Assembly: GCA_965237965.1 (NCBI GenBank)
Contig: CBDEGT010000002.1
Coordinates: forward strand, 434,001-498,000
DNA: 64,000 nucleotides
Source of the DNA: UBA2988 sp965237965
Lineage (GTDB): Bacteria > Gemmatimonadota > Gemmatimonadetes > Longimicrobiales > Gaopeijiaceae
Direction: 5' to 3'
How positions within the stretch are numbered: the first letter of the stretch is position 1; each line of letters opens with the position of its first letter. The notes under the pieces are model-generated. The model did no database searches and was not told where the DNA came from. It saw only the letters and a list, made by a program, of their open reading frames with translations. A program made the translations under genes and the position numbers. This document shows positions 52,845-60,703 of this stretch, in pieces.

Positions 52845-54259
52845 ACGCCCACCTCCGAGGTTGCGACCGGGCCTCTCGGGAAGGTGAGGGGGAACTCGCC
52901 CGTACTGTCGCCGAACTTCTCGACGTCGTCGTGTCCGATGGCCTGCATCAGGCTCACGAAGACATTCGCCATCGGGGTGCCCGCTGGAGCCCTCAGGTGC
53001 ATGTTGCCCTCCAGCGCACCGTTCGCGTGACCCATGAGAACGAGCGGGCACCGCCGGTGCGCGTGCAAATTCGGGTCGCCCATCGGTGAGCCCCAGACGA
53101 TCGCCGTCTTGTCGAGCAGCGAGGCGCCGCCCTCCATAGTGTTCTTCAGCTTCTCGAGGAAGTACGCCATCCGACCCAGCCGATACGTATTGATCATGTT
53201 GATCTCCATGATCGACGCGGGCTGGTTGCCGTGATGCGACAACGAATGGAACGACTTGTTCGTCCCGCTTTCCGGCATGGACAGGTTCGAGAGGTCGAAT
53301 CCGGTCTTGAAGGTGATCGCCCGCGTAAGATCTCCTTGCAGAGCGACCAGTTGCAGGTCGAACATCAGCTCCATGTGATCGGCCCACCGGTCGGGAACGC
53401 CCGACGGGGCCTCCGGCATCGAGCGACCTTCGCCGCTGCTGTTTTGCGCCTCGACGAGCTCGATTCTCCGCTCCAGCTCGCGGATGTGCGTCATGTACTG
53501 GTCCAGGGCAATCCGGTCGACCGGCGCGAGCTCCCGCTTCAACCCTGCCACGCTCTGAGCGACCCAATCGAGAAGACTCTTGTTGGCCTGTCGCCGCACG
53601 ACACGGTCCTCGGCGTTGTCGCCGGCTCCGAACAGAGTGTCGAACACCATCCTCGGCTCACGAATCGCCGGCAGCGGTTCGGAGGGAGACTTCCAGGCCA
53701 GGGACGTCTTGTACGCGCAGTGGTAGTTGTAGCTGCATCCACCGCCCGTATCCACGCGCTCCGTGCTCAACTCCAACGAGGGCAGCGCCGTCTCCTGCCC
53801 GAAGCGGCTCGCGTGGACCTGATCCAGCGACTTGCCCGCGAAGATCTCTTGCTGGGTTTGTAGCGGGTGGGACTGCGTCAGGAAGACCGCCGTCGAGCGA
53901 TCGTGGTCACCGCCGACCTCTTCGGAACGCCATGGCTCCGCCATCCGACTATCGGTCTGACTCACGACCGTCAGGTATTCGCGGTACGCCTCCAGCTGCC
54001 GCAGCTGGCTGTTCTGCACGACCTCGAAGTCTCGGCCGAGCGTCGGTGGCGCGAACAGATGCTGCGTGTCCCCCCAAAGATTGCCCCCCGCGGCCCCGTG
54101 CGACTCCTCGACGCAGACCAGACGCGTGAAGCCCTCTGCGGGGTCACGCCAGGAACGCCCGGCTGGAACCATCGCATCGAGGTAGGGAAGGGCGACCGAT
54201 GCACCAGATCCCCGAAGGAAGGTGCGGCGTGACAGGTGCTTTCCGGTGATGAAATTCAT
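52841..54259 (-). CDS. DUF1552 family Tat-exported protein
   Basis: A 472-residue protein that starts MNFITGKHLSRRTFLRGSG, a twin-arginine signal (SRRTFLRG). The body has family landmarks: LVCVEESHGAAGGN, LTQSHPLQTQQEIFAGKSLD, SLELSTERVDTGGGCSYNY, the central helix DQYMTHIRELERRIELVEA and SHHGNQPASIMEINMINTY near the end. DUF1552 proteins (sulfatase-like fold, unknown function) are commonly encoded beside DUF1592/DUF1588 cytochrome-like proteins. GAGGGGGG lies before the ATG at 54259. Confidence 0.88.
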   Translation of the reverse strand: MNFITGKHLSRRTFLRGSGASVALPYLDAMVPAGRSWRDPAEGFTRLVCVEESHGAAGGNLWGDTQHLFAPPTLGRDFEVVQNSQLRQLEAYREYLTVVSQTDSRMAEPWRSEEVGGDHDRSTAVFLTQSHPLQTQQEIFAGKSLDQVHASRFGQETALPSLELSTERVDTGGGCSYNYHCAYKTSLAWKSPSEPLPAIREPRMVFDTLFGAGDNAEDRVVRRQANKSLLDWVAQSVAGLKRELAPVDRIALDQYMTHIRELERRIELVEAQNSSGEGRSMPEAPSGVPDRWADHMELMFDLQLVALQGDLTRAITFKTGFDLSNLSMPESGTNKSFHSLSHHGNQPASIMEINMINTYRLGRMAYFLEKLKNTMEGGASLLDKTAIVWGSPMGDPNLHAHRRCPLVLMGHANGALEGNMHLRAPAGTPMANVFVSLMQAIGHDDVEKFGDSTGEFPLTFPRGPVATSEVGV

Positions 54260-54272
54260 GACTCCACCCCCC

Positions 54273-54496
54273 TCAGTTCGCGGTGGTTAGGTTTTGTTTC
54301 ATTTGGAACAGATCGCTCTTTGCGATCCCCTTGATGATCGAGGACACGCTGAAGTCGTCGGCTTCGGCCACCCCCGTGATGGCGCGGATCGTCGGCTGAT
54401 CGAAGTACTCGACCGGCCGCCCGATCGCGTAAGACACGAGGCGCTCCGTGAAATTCCTCACCAGCGGAACCGGCCGCTTCAGGAGAACGCCGATGA
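54273..54496 (-). pseudogene. C-terminal remnant of a DUF1592/DUF1588/DUF1585 cytochrome-like protein (copy 1)
   Basis: About 74 codons: IIGVLLKRPVPLVRNFTERL, VSYAIGRPVEYFDQPTIRAI and FSVSSIIKGIAKSDLFQMK, the DUF1585 end of the DUF1587-1592-1588-1585 family (compare the RPIPLVR segment in copy 2). The 5' rest, about 750 codons, is missing: sequence before codon 1 is the left inverted repeat of the IS3 element, and the other side of the IS does not resume the gene. It lies 13 bases before the DUF1552 start. Confidence 0.85.
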
Positions 54497-54572
54497 TGAC
54501 GTGACCCCCTGAAACGAGACCAGTGCGGATGTTAGGATCGGGCATCTGGTCGCAGCTACAGGGAGGTCAGCA

Positions 54573-54851
54573 ATGGGGAGGAGACGGCACACGCCGGAGC
54601 AGATCATTACGGCACTGAGAGAGGCTGAAGTTGGGCTGGCGAGGGGGAAGACGGCAGCGATGGTGAGCCGTGAGCTCGGGATCAGCGAGCAGACGTACTA
54701 CCGGTGGCGGAAGGAATTTGGGGGAATGGGGGTGGATCAGGCGCGCAAGTTCAAGGAACTGGAGCGAGAGAACGCACACCTGAAGCGGGCGGTGGCGAAC
54801 CTGACGGTGGACAAGCTGATCCTGGAGGAAGCGGCCAAGGGAAACTTCTGA
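54573..54851 (+). CDS. IS3-family transposase OrfA
   Basis: A 92-residue protein, MGRRRHTPEQIITALREAEV onward: an HTH_Tnp_1 domain (SRELGISEQTYYRWRKEFGG) and a leucine-zipper-like helix (LERENAHLKRAVANLTVDKL) that mediates oligomerisation in IS3 transposases. GGGAGG precedes ATG 54573. It ends at TGA 54849-54851, within the frameshift zone. Confidence 0.93.
   Translation: MGRRRHTPEQIITALREAEVGLARGKTAAMVSRELGISEQTYYRWRKEFGGMGVDQARKFKELERENAHLKRAVANLTVDKLILEEAAKGNF
54839..54845 (+). promoter_or_regulatory. Programmed -1 ribosomal frameshift site GGGAAAC
   Basis: The heptamer reads G_GGA_AAC in the orfA frame, a canonical X_XXY_YYZ slip site, four bases before the orfA stop. A -1 slip enters the orfB frame exactly and makes the OrfAB transposase. 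GC-rich sequence downstream (AGCCCCGAGCGCCGACGG) could form the stimulatory structure. Confidence 0.75.
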
Positions 54852-55735
54852 GCCCCGAGCGCCGACGGAGGTGTGTGGTGCATGCACGTCAGCGGCTCGG
54901 GGTGGGAGAGAGGCGCGCGTGCCGGGTGCTGGGCCAGCCACGGACGACGCAACGCCGGATCAGGAAGGTGCGTTCCGACGAGGCAGCGCTCCTAGAAGAC
55001 GTGGTGCGGCTGGCGAGCCGTTTCGGTCGCTACGGATACCGGCAGGTGACGAACCTGCTGCGCATCGAGGGTTGGTCCGTGAACCACAAGCGGGTGGAGC
55101 GGATCTGGCGTCGAGAGGGCCTGAAAGTGCCCAAACGCCAACCCAAGCGGGGTCGCTTGTGGCTGAACGACGGCTCCTGTATCCGGCTCAGGCCGCTGCA
55201 CGATAACCATGTCTGGTCGTATGACTTCGTGAGCACACGGACCGCGGACGGACGAGCCCTGAAGCTGCTCACAGTGCTCGACGAGTACACGAGACAATGT
55301 CTGGCGATCAAGGTAGGACGGAGGACTCGAGCGCATGACGTACTCGAGGTGCTGGTAGATCTCTTCGTTCGTCACGGTCCACCCCAGCATCTACGTTCGG
55401 ACAACGGTCCGGAGTTCACGGCCCAGCTCGTGCGGCGGTGGCTCGCCAGGCTAGGTGTGCAGACGCTCTACATCGAGCCCGGTAGTCCGTGGGAGAACGG
55501 TTACAACGAGAGCTTCAACGGCAAGCTAAGGGACGAATTCCTGAACGGCGAGATATTCTACACGCTGCCTGAGGCGGTCGTCCTCGTAGAACAGTGGAGA
55601 AGACTGTACAATACCGTCCGACCCCACAGCGCCTGCGGCGGTCGTCCCCCGGCCCCGGAGACGATCAAACCTTCGCCTTGGTTCCTCAGGATGCCTCAGC
55701 TCCAGGAGCCGCCGGTGGCTCTGGGTCTAACATAG
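54839..55735 (+). CDS. IS3-family transposase OrfB (DDE integrase core)
   Basis: Reached by the -1 frameshift from orfA; the frame itself is open from 54704, and a GTG at 54875 could allow internal initiation. The HTH_21 domain (ASRFGRYGYRQVTNLLRIEG) is followed by an rve catalytic core with the DDE triad: Asp in VWSYDFVS, Asp in LRSDNGPEFT and Glu in NGYNESFNGKLRDEFLN. It has the typical IS3 ending RRLYNTVRPHSACGGRPPA. It appears intact. Confidence 0.92.
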   Translation, partial: GKLLSPERRRRCVVHARQRLGVGERRACRVLGQPRTTQRRIRKVRSDEAALLEDVVRLASRFGRYGYRQVTNLLRIEGWSVNHKRVERIWRREGLKVPKRQPKRGRLWLNDGSCIRLRPLHDNHVWSYDFVSTRTADGRALKLLTVLDEYTRQCLAIKVGRRTRAHDVLEVLVDLFVRHGPPQHLRSDNGPEFTAQLVRRWLARLGVQTLYIEPGSPWENGYNESFNGKLRDEFLNGEIFYTLPEAVVLVEQWRRLYNTVRPHSACGGRPPAPETIKPSPWFLRMPQLQEPPVALGLT

Positions 55736-55812
55736 GAAGTGGTACCGCCACTGGGGGCACGTCAGTGACACTGCAGACTTTCCAGTGTTCGAAAGAATTA
55801 CAAGGGGGGAGT

Positions 55813-56121
55813 GTGGCCCGTCGCGAGGCGCTGATCCGGAGCAGTCTGAGCAAGGAGGAAGACGACAAAGTCCTCAAGGAGTACTGGAGGCGGACGGTCC
55901 GCTTTACCGTTACCCTCCTCTCTATTTGGTTCCTCGTCGGCTACGTCATCCCCATCTTTTTCGGCCCGGCTTTGAACAAGGTTGACTTCCTTGGCGGGCC
56001 ATTCGGCTTCTGGTTTGCGCAGAACGGTTCCATCTATCTGTTCTGGCTGCTGATCCTGGTCTACGCGATCGGGATGAACCGCTTGGATCGGGAGTTCGAC
56101 GTGCACGATCTCGAGGGCTGA
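55813..56121 (+). CDS. DUF4212 small subunit of a sodium/solute symporter
   Basis: A 102-residue protein with two membrane helices (FTVTLLSIWFLVGYVIPIFF and IYLFWLLILVYAIGMNRLD) flanked by family motifs EEDDKVLKEYWRRTVRF and PFGFWFAQNGSI. DUF4212 proteins are the small partner of the large SSS-family permease encoded next, with three bases between. GTG 55813 follows AGGGGGGAG. The upstream 49 bases up to the IS end hold an ACACTG/CAGTGT inverted repeat. Confidence 0.9.
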   Translation: MARREALIRSSLSKEEDDKVLKEYWRRTVRFTVTLLSIWFLVGYVIPIFFGPALNKVDFLGGPFGFWFAQNGSIYLFWLLILVYAIGMNRLDREFDVHDLEG

Positions 56122-56124
56122 CCG

Positions 56125-57825
56125 ATGGGTATCCGACTCGACATCGCCATCGCCGTAGCCCTCACTTTCTCGCTCTACATTGGCATCGCCATCTGGTCTC
56201 GGGTCTCGAGCACAAAGGGATTCTACGTGGCAGGGCAAGGGGTGCCTCCCGTGTTGAACGGGATGGCCACCGCCGCGGACTGGATGAGCGCAGCGTCGTT
56301 TCTATCCATGGCGGGACTCATCTCCTTTCTGGGCTTCGACGGGGCCGTCTATCTTCTCGGGTGGACAGGCGGATACGTGCTGCTGACCCTCCTCCTCGCG
56401 CCCTTCCTGCGTAAGTTCGGCAAGTACACGGTCCCTGCCTTCATTGGGGAACGCTACTACTCGGGCACCGCCCGTGTGGTGGCAGCCCTCTGTGCTGTGG
56501 TCATCTCGTTCATCTACGTGGCCGGACAGATGCGGGGGTCGGGAATCGTGTTCTCCCGTTTTCTGGAAGTTCCGATTGGGGCGGGCGTGATCGTGGGAAT
56601 GACAGTAGTGGCTTTCTATGCGGTCTTGGGTGGCATGAAGGGGATCACGTATACACAGGTTGCGCAATACATCGTCTTGATCTCTGCCTTCCTGATTCCG
56701 GCCGTGGGCATCGCTCTCACTCTAACCGGCATCCCGGTCCCCCAACTCGCCTTTCCGGACGTGGCGTCACGGCTGGACGGGGTCATGGCTGAGCTCGGTT
56801 TCGACCCGTACACTTCACCCTTCACCAACATATCCAGCCTCAATGTCTTCCTTATTGTGATGGCGCTCATGTGCGGGACTGCGGGGCTCCCCCACGTGAT
56901 CATCCGCTTCTATACGACGAAGACGGTGCACGGGGCGCGCTGGACCGGCGTTTATGCACTGCTTTTCATTGGGCTCCTCTACACCACCGCTCCCGCGGTT
57001 GCAGTCTTCGCCAAGTACAACCTCATCACCACGGTTGTGGGTGAGCGCTATGAGGATCGGGCCGGCTGGTTCCGCTCCTGGGAGACGACGGGCCTAATCC
57101 GGTTCGCGGACAAGAACGAAGACGGGATCATCAACTACGGACCTGGGCAATTCGCCGATCCCGCCAGCGTCAACGAGCTCGGCATCGATGCCGACATCAT
57201 TGTCCTGGCGAATCCCGAGATCGCCGGGCTTCCTAACTGGGTCATGGCGATCGTCGTGGCGGGCGGCCTGGCCGCAGCCTTATCTACGGCCTCCGGATTG
57301 CTGCTGGTCATCGCCTCCTCCTTCTCCCACGACGTCTACAAGGCGTTCATCCGAAAGGACGCCACGCAGCGGGAGGAGTTGCTCGTGGCTCGCGGATCTA
57401 TGCTGGTAGCGTGTGCTCTTGCTGGTCTACTCGGCATCTTTCCTCCCGCGTTCGTCGCGGAGGTTGTGGCATTCGCGTTCGGACTAGCGGCAGCTGCCTT
57501 TTTCCCTGCGATCGTGTTGGGGATCTTCGATCCGCGCACCACGAAGGAAGGGGCTATCGCCGGCATGATCGTCGGTCTCGTCTTCACTGGCGCGTACATC
57601 GTTACCGTAGCGCCCGGATTCGGTATCGGCCTGGATCCGTGGTTCTTTGGCATCGCGCCGCAGGGCATTGGAACCGTGGGCATGGCCCTCAGCTTCCTTG
57701 TAACGTGGGCACTGTCGCGCATGACCGCCGCACCACCCGAGGGGATCCAGAGAATGGTCGCGAGCATCCGCATTCCTCGCTATACGGTCGCTGAGGATGC
57801 GAGCGAATCGGTGGCCGCACACTGA
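56125..57825 (+). CDS. Sodium:solute symporter (VC_2705/ActP-like)
   Basis: A 566-residue permease with about 13 membrane helices and SSS-family motifs: KGFYVAGQGVPPVLNGMATA, ADWMSAASFLSMAGLISFLG, GGYVLLTLLLAPFLRKFGKY and VAGQMRGSGIVFSRFLEVP. An extracytoplasmic loop carries DKNEDGIINYG, a DxNxDG calcium-loop-like motif. With its DUF4212 partner it belongs to the monocarboxylate or acetate-type uptake group; the substrate is unproved. It is convergent with the decarboxylase gene, nine bases away. Confidence 0.9.
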   Translation: MGIRLDIAIAVALTFSLYIGIAIWSRVSSTKGFYVAGQGVPPVLNGMATAADWMSAASFLSMAGLISFLGFDGAVYLLGWTGGYVLLTLLLAPFLRKFGKYTVPAFIGERYYSGTARVVAALCAVVISFIYVAGQMRGSGIVFSRFLEVPIGAGVIVGMTVVAFYAVLGGMKGITYTQVAQYIVLISAFLIPAVGIALTLTGIPVPQLAFPDVASRLDGVMAELGFDPYTSPFTNISSLNVFLIVMALMCGTAGLPHVIIRFYTTKTVHGARWTGVYALLFIGLLYTTAPAVAVFAKYNLITTVVGERYEDRAGWFRSWETTGLIRFADKNEDGIINYGPGQFADPASVNELGIDADIIVLANPEIAGLPNWVMAIVVAGGLAAALSTASGLLLVIASSFSHDVYKAFIRKDATQREELLVARGSMLVACALAGLLGIFPPAFVAEVVAFAFGLAAAAFFPAIVLGIFDPRTTKEGAIAGMIVGLVFTGAYIVTVAPGFGIGLDPWFFGIAPQGIGTVGMALSFLVTWALSRMTAAPPEGIQRMVASIRIPRYTVAEDASESVAAH

Positions 57826-57834
57826 CGAGGTTCT

Positions 57835-59322
57835 CTAGCGCTCTCCCGCCAGGGCAGCTCCCAGAGCAGTAACTATTTCCACCACTGCATCCACGTCCTC
57901 CTCCCGAGAGCGGTGATTCGTGAACGCCGCTCGCAGGGCGAAGCGGCCGCCGATCCTTGTGCTCGACGGGGCCGCCTTCCCGGATTCCCACAAGCGCATC
58001 AGCAACTCGCGATTGAGAGCGTCCAACTCGGTCTCGTCGCTCAGGTTCCCTCGCCAGCGGAAGCACACGACGTTGAGGCTCGCCGGTGCCAGGAGCTCCA
58101 GTTCCGGGTGGCTCGTGACCCGTTGCTCGAGGCGGCGGGCCTGACGCACGTTCTGCTCTACCAATCGACCGAGCTTGTCCAGACCGTACGCACGGAGGTA
58201 GAACCACACCTTCAGCGCGCGAAAGCCCCTGGTGAGCTGCGGGCCCATCGTAGAGAAGGCGTGCGGTCCGGAAGGGATGCCCCGCTCGAAATGCTCCAGG
58301 TATGGGGCGTCCGGGGAAAAGACACTGCGCAGAAGCGACGCGTCTCTCACGAAGACACATCCCGCTTCGATCGGGACGTACATCCACTTGTGAAGATCGA
58401 AGGCGAGCGAATCGGCACGCCCCAGCCCACGCACGAGCGGACGCAAGCTCGGCGAGAGAGCGGCGAGCGCCCCGAATGCGCCGTCGACGTGTAACCACAG
58501 CCCTTCCGCCGCGCATAGATCCGCCACGGCATCGAGATCGTCGATCGCACCGGTTGCGACCGTGCCGGCAGACGCCACCACCGCGAGGGGATCGCAACCG
58601 GCGTTGCGGTCGGCCGAGATCTGCTTGCGCAGCGCCCCGACATCGATCCGAAACGAATCGTCGACCGGGATACGGTGCAGTCTCCGAGTGCCGATACCCA
58701 GAAGCGCGACCGCCTTGTCGACGGAATTGTGAACCTCGGTAGACCCGTAAACAACGGGAGGATGTGCGAGCCCAGTCATGCCATCTCGAGCGGGCCGCAG
58801 GTCAGATCCGGCCTCCCGCGCAGCCGTGAGGCCGATCACATTCCCCATCGATCCACCGCTTACGAGTAGCCCCTCACCTTCATCCCCGAATCCCACAGCC
58901 TCGCGAAGCCAGTCGAGGACACACGCCTCAACGTAGGAAGCCGAATGCTCAGCGCCCCAGCAATTCGGGTTCATCGTAGCGGCCCACATCTCTGCGAGGG
59001 AGCCGAGCGGTGAGCCCTGACCGTTGACCCATCCCCAGTTGCGGGGGTGCACGTTCCCGTAGTGGTACGGAAGGATCAACTTCAGGAACTCCCCATACAC
59101 AGCCTCCGGGTCGGCGCCAGTCTTCACCGCTGCCTGGGAGAGCGCCGCCTTCGCCGCGTCCGGCATCGGCTTCCATACCGGTCCTTGCCCGATGTCGCGG
59201 TGGTAGGAGATGGCGTCGTCGACCATGCGGTGCGCGAGCTGCCGGAGCTGATCCCACTCGCCCTCCGTGGTCGGATCGAGTGTTTCCTCCGGTCGAGCTG
59301 TGAGCGGCGGGCGCTCCATCAC
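57835..59322 (-). CDS. Group II PLP-dependent decarboxylase
   Basis: A 495-residue fold-type I decarboxylase (aromatic-L-amino-acid/tyrosine/glutamate group). Motifs: HYGNVHPRNWGWVNGQGSPL, LLVSGGSMGNVIGLTAAR, VVASAGTVATGAIDD, LHVDGAFGALAALS (the Asp and Ala contacting PLP) and the PLP Lys in LAFDLHKWMYVPIEAG. An intact C-terminal domain is present (GPQLTRGFRALKVWFYL). The substrate, whether tyrosine, tryptophan, DOPA or other, cannot be told from sequence. Its upstream neighbour is the ankyrin copy 2, with a terminator between. Confidence 0.88.
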   Translation of the reverse strand: MMERPPLTARPEETLDPTTEGEWDQLRQLAHRMVDDAISYHRDIGQGPVWKPMPDAAKAALSQAAVKTGADPEAVYGEFLKLILPYHYGNVHPRNWGWVNGQGSPLGSLAEMWAATMNPNCWGAEHSASYVEACVLDWLREAVGFGDEGEGLLVSGGSMGNVIGLTAAREAGSDLRPARDGMTGLAHPPVVYGSTEVHNSVDKAVALLGIGTRRLHRIPVDDSFRIDVGALRKQISADRNAGCDPLAVVASAGTVATGAIDDLDAVADLCAAEGLWLHVDGAFGALAALSPSLRPLVRGLGRADSLAFDLHKWMYVPIEAGCVFVRDASLLRSVFSPDAPYLEHFERGIPSGPHAFSTMGPQLTRGFRALKVWFYLRAYGLDKLGRLVEQNVRQARRLEQRVTSHPELELLAPASLNVVCFRWRGNLSDETELDALNRELLMRLWESGKAAPSSTRIGGRFALRAAFTNHRSREEDVDAVVEIVTALGAALAGER

Positions 59323-59465
59323 CGAGATACTCCTCGTGCTGACCCCAGGGGTCCGGGCAGGATCAGCGCAACGGAACCATCATCAAGTACGAGTATTCGC
59401 GCGTGCGCCCCCGGGGTGGTCAGTGACCGAGGCCCGGAGACTCGCGAGAGCATGCGCATAAACGA

Positions 59466-59501
59466 TTCTGCGCCGTAGCGAATGCTCGCTACGGCGCAGA
59501 A
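59466..59501 (-). terminator. Perfect 16-bp hairpin downstream of ankyrin copy 2
   Basis: TTCTGCGCCGTAGCGA pairs perfectly with TCGCTACGGCGCAGAA across a four-base loop ATGC, 35 bases after the ankyrin stop. On the minus strand it is followed by TCGTTTATG, a weak T-tract. The remaining gap to the decarboxylase shows nothing else. Confidence 0.75.
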
Positions 59502-59536
59502 AACTACCGTCACAAGATGGAACGGGGGCCGCGCCC

Positions 59537-60703
59537 TCAAAGCGTCGGTGTGCCCGCGCCTTCCTCTTCGGTAAGATGCTCGAACGGCGCCGCCCCGGAA
59601 CCGGGACAGTAATCCCCCGTACCGCGGAAGTGTGTGTCCAGGCATTTCAACTCCGAGCCGAGCTCCTGCAATAACTTGGCTGTCTCCGGATAGTGCGTCC
59701 GCGAAAAGTACCCAGCGCGGCCTCCGCTGGCCATATCCGCAGTCGACTGTCCCAGCCTGCTGACTGCCTTCACGTTCGCGCCCTTCAACATCAGGTACTC
59801 GATGAGGTCGTTACCACCTCTCACAGACGCGTAGTGAAGCGGCACGTACCCCCACGAATCCGCAAGATTCATATCGACGTCTTGCTCCTCAATCAGATAC
59901 TTCACCGACTCCAGGAAGTTGTTCGGCACGTTGTTTTTCTGGAACGCGCCGAGCCCCATGTAACCACCGCCCGCTGCAGCGTGAATGGGATACATGTTGG
60001 GGGTCCCCTCTACGAAGAGGGGCAGTCCAGAATCCTCCTGCAGCCGCCCGTCCTCCTGCCGCCCGCGTCTCATTCCAGGCTCCGGCCAAATGGTCGGGAT
60101 GTTCGGGTCCGCACCTTTGGCCGCAAGAGCCTTCATGGCATCCAGGTCCTGCGCGAACGCGGCCCGCCAGAAAGGCGTGGCACCCGTGATGTCGAGGCCC
60201 ATCTTGCCTTCCCACTCGAAATGCCACAGGTGAGTCTTGAGCCGCGTGTTCGGGTCGGCTCCGGCCTCCAGCAGGGCATTGAGCACGGCCGTGTGCTGGG
60301 TCTGCTGCTGGTCCTGCGCGCGCGGCTGTGGATGGTTCGTGAACCTGAGCGTCCACTGGGTCTGGAGCAGCGCGAACAGCGGCGAGATCCCATCGGTGTA
60401 GGTCGCCAGATTCGGATCGGCGCCGCGCTCGATCAGCTTCATGGCCAGATCGAAGTGACCGTTCAGCAGCGCCAGGACCAGTGGGCTGCTGCCGTCGCCG
60501 CTCACTTGGTCGATGTCCGCACCACTGTCCAAGAGCGCGTCCACCGCCTCGATCCGACCCTCGCGGGTCGCGTGGAGCAGCGCGGTCATCCCTCCCGTCT
60601 TTCGGACCAGAGTCTCTTGCATCGGACGTCCTACGATCTGGACCTCGCTCCTGTAGCCCGAAGGGGTGTTCCACGCAGGCCGATTTCTCGCCAGCCAGTC
60701 GGG
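59537..60703 (-). pseudogene. Ankyrin-repeat protein, N-terminally truncated (copy 2)
   Basis: Paralogous to the C-terminal 60 percent of copy 1: WNTPSGYRSEVQIVGRP and GGMTALLHATREGRIEAVD match WQTPSGLKSDVEMLRRP and GGMTALTHSAREGHVEAAM, and repeats continue in register to the tail KCLDTHFRGTGDYCPGSG. The signal peptide and first ankyrin block are missing; coding sequence begins at the junction with the cytochrome gene near 60703. The long open frame upstream (to 60832) is out-of-frame cytochrome DNA. Internal starts exist, for example MQETLVRKTGG, but without a signal peptide. Confidence 0.82.

Larger units (their letters stand above)
54497..55763 (+). mobile_element. IS3-family insertion sequence
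   Basis: A 1.27-kb element with imperfect terminal inverted repeats of about 38 bases: the left end starts TGACGTGACCCCC at 54497 and holds ATGTTAG near 54529-54535; the right end is CTAACAT (55732-55738) to TGGGGGCACGTCA ending at 55763. It contains overlapping orfA and orfB with a GGGAAAC frameshift site and a full DDE triad. I cannot find a clear target-site duplication, consistent with loss of flanking DNA on one side. The exact ends could be TGACCCCC / TGGGGGCA (54502, 55758). Confidence 0.85.

Noticed and set aside
54490..55770. Target-site duplication flanking the IS3 element
   Set aside because: The three or four bases outside the inverted repeats do not match on the two sides under either placement of the ends.
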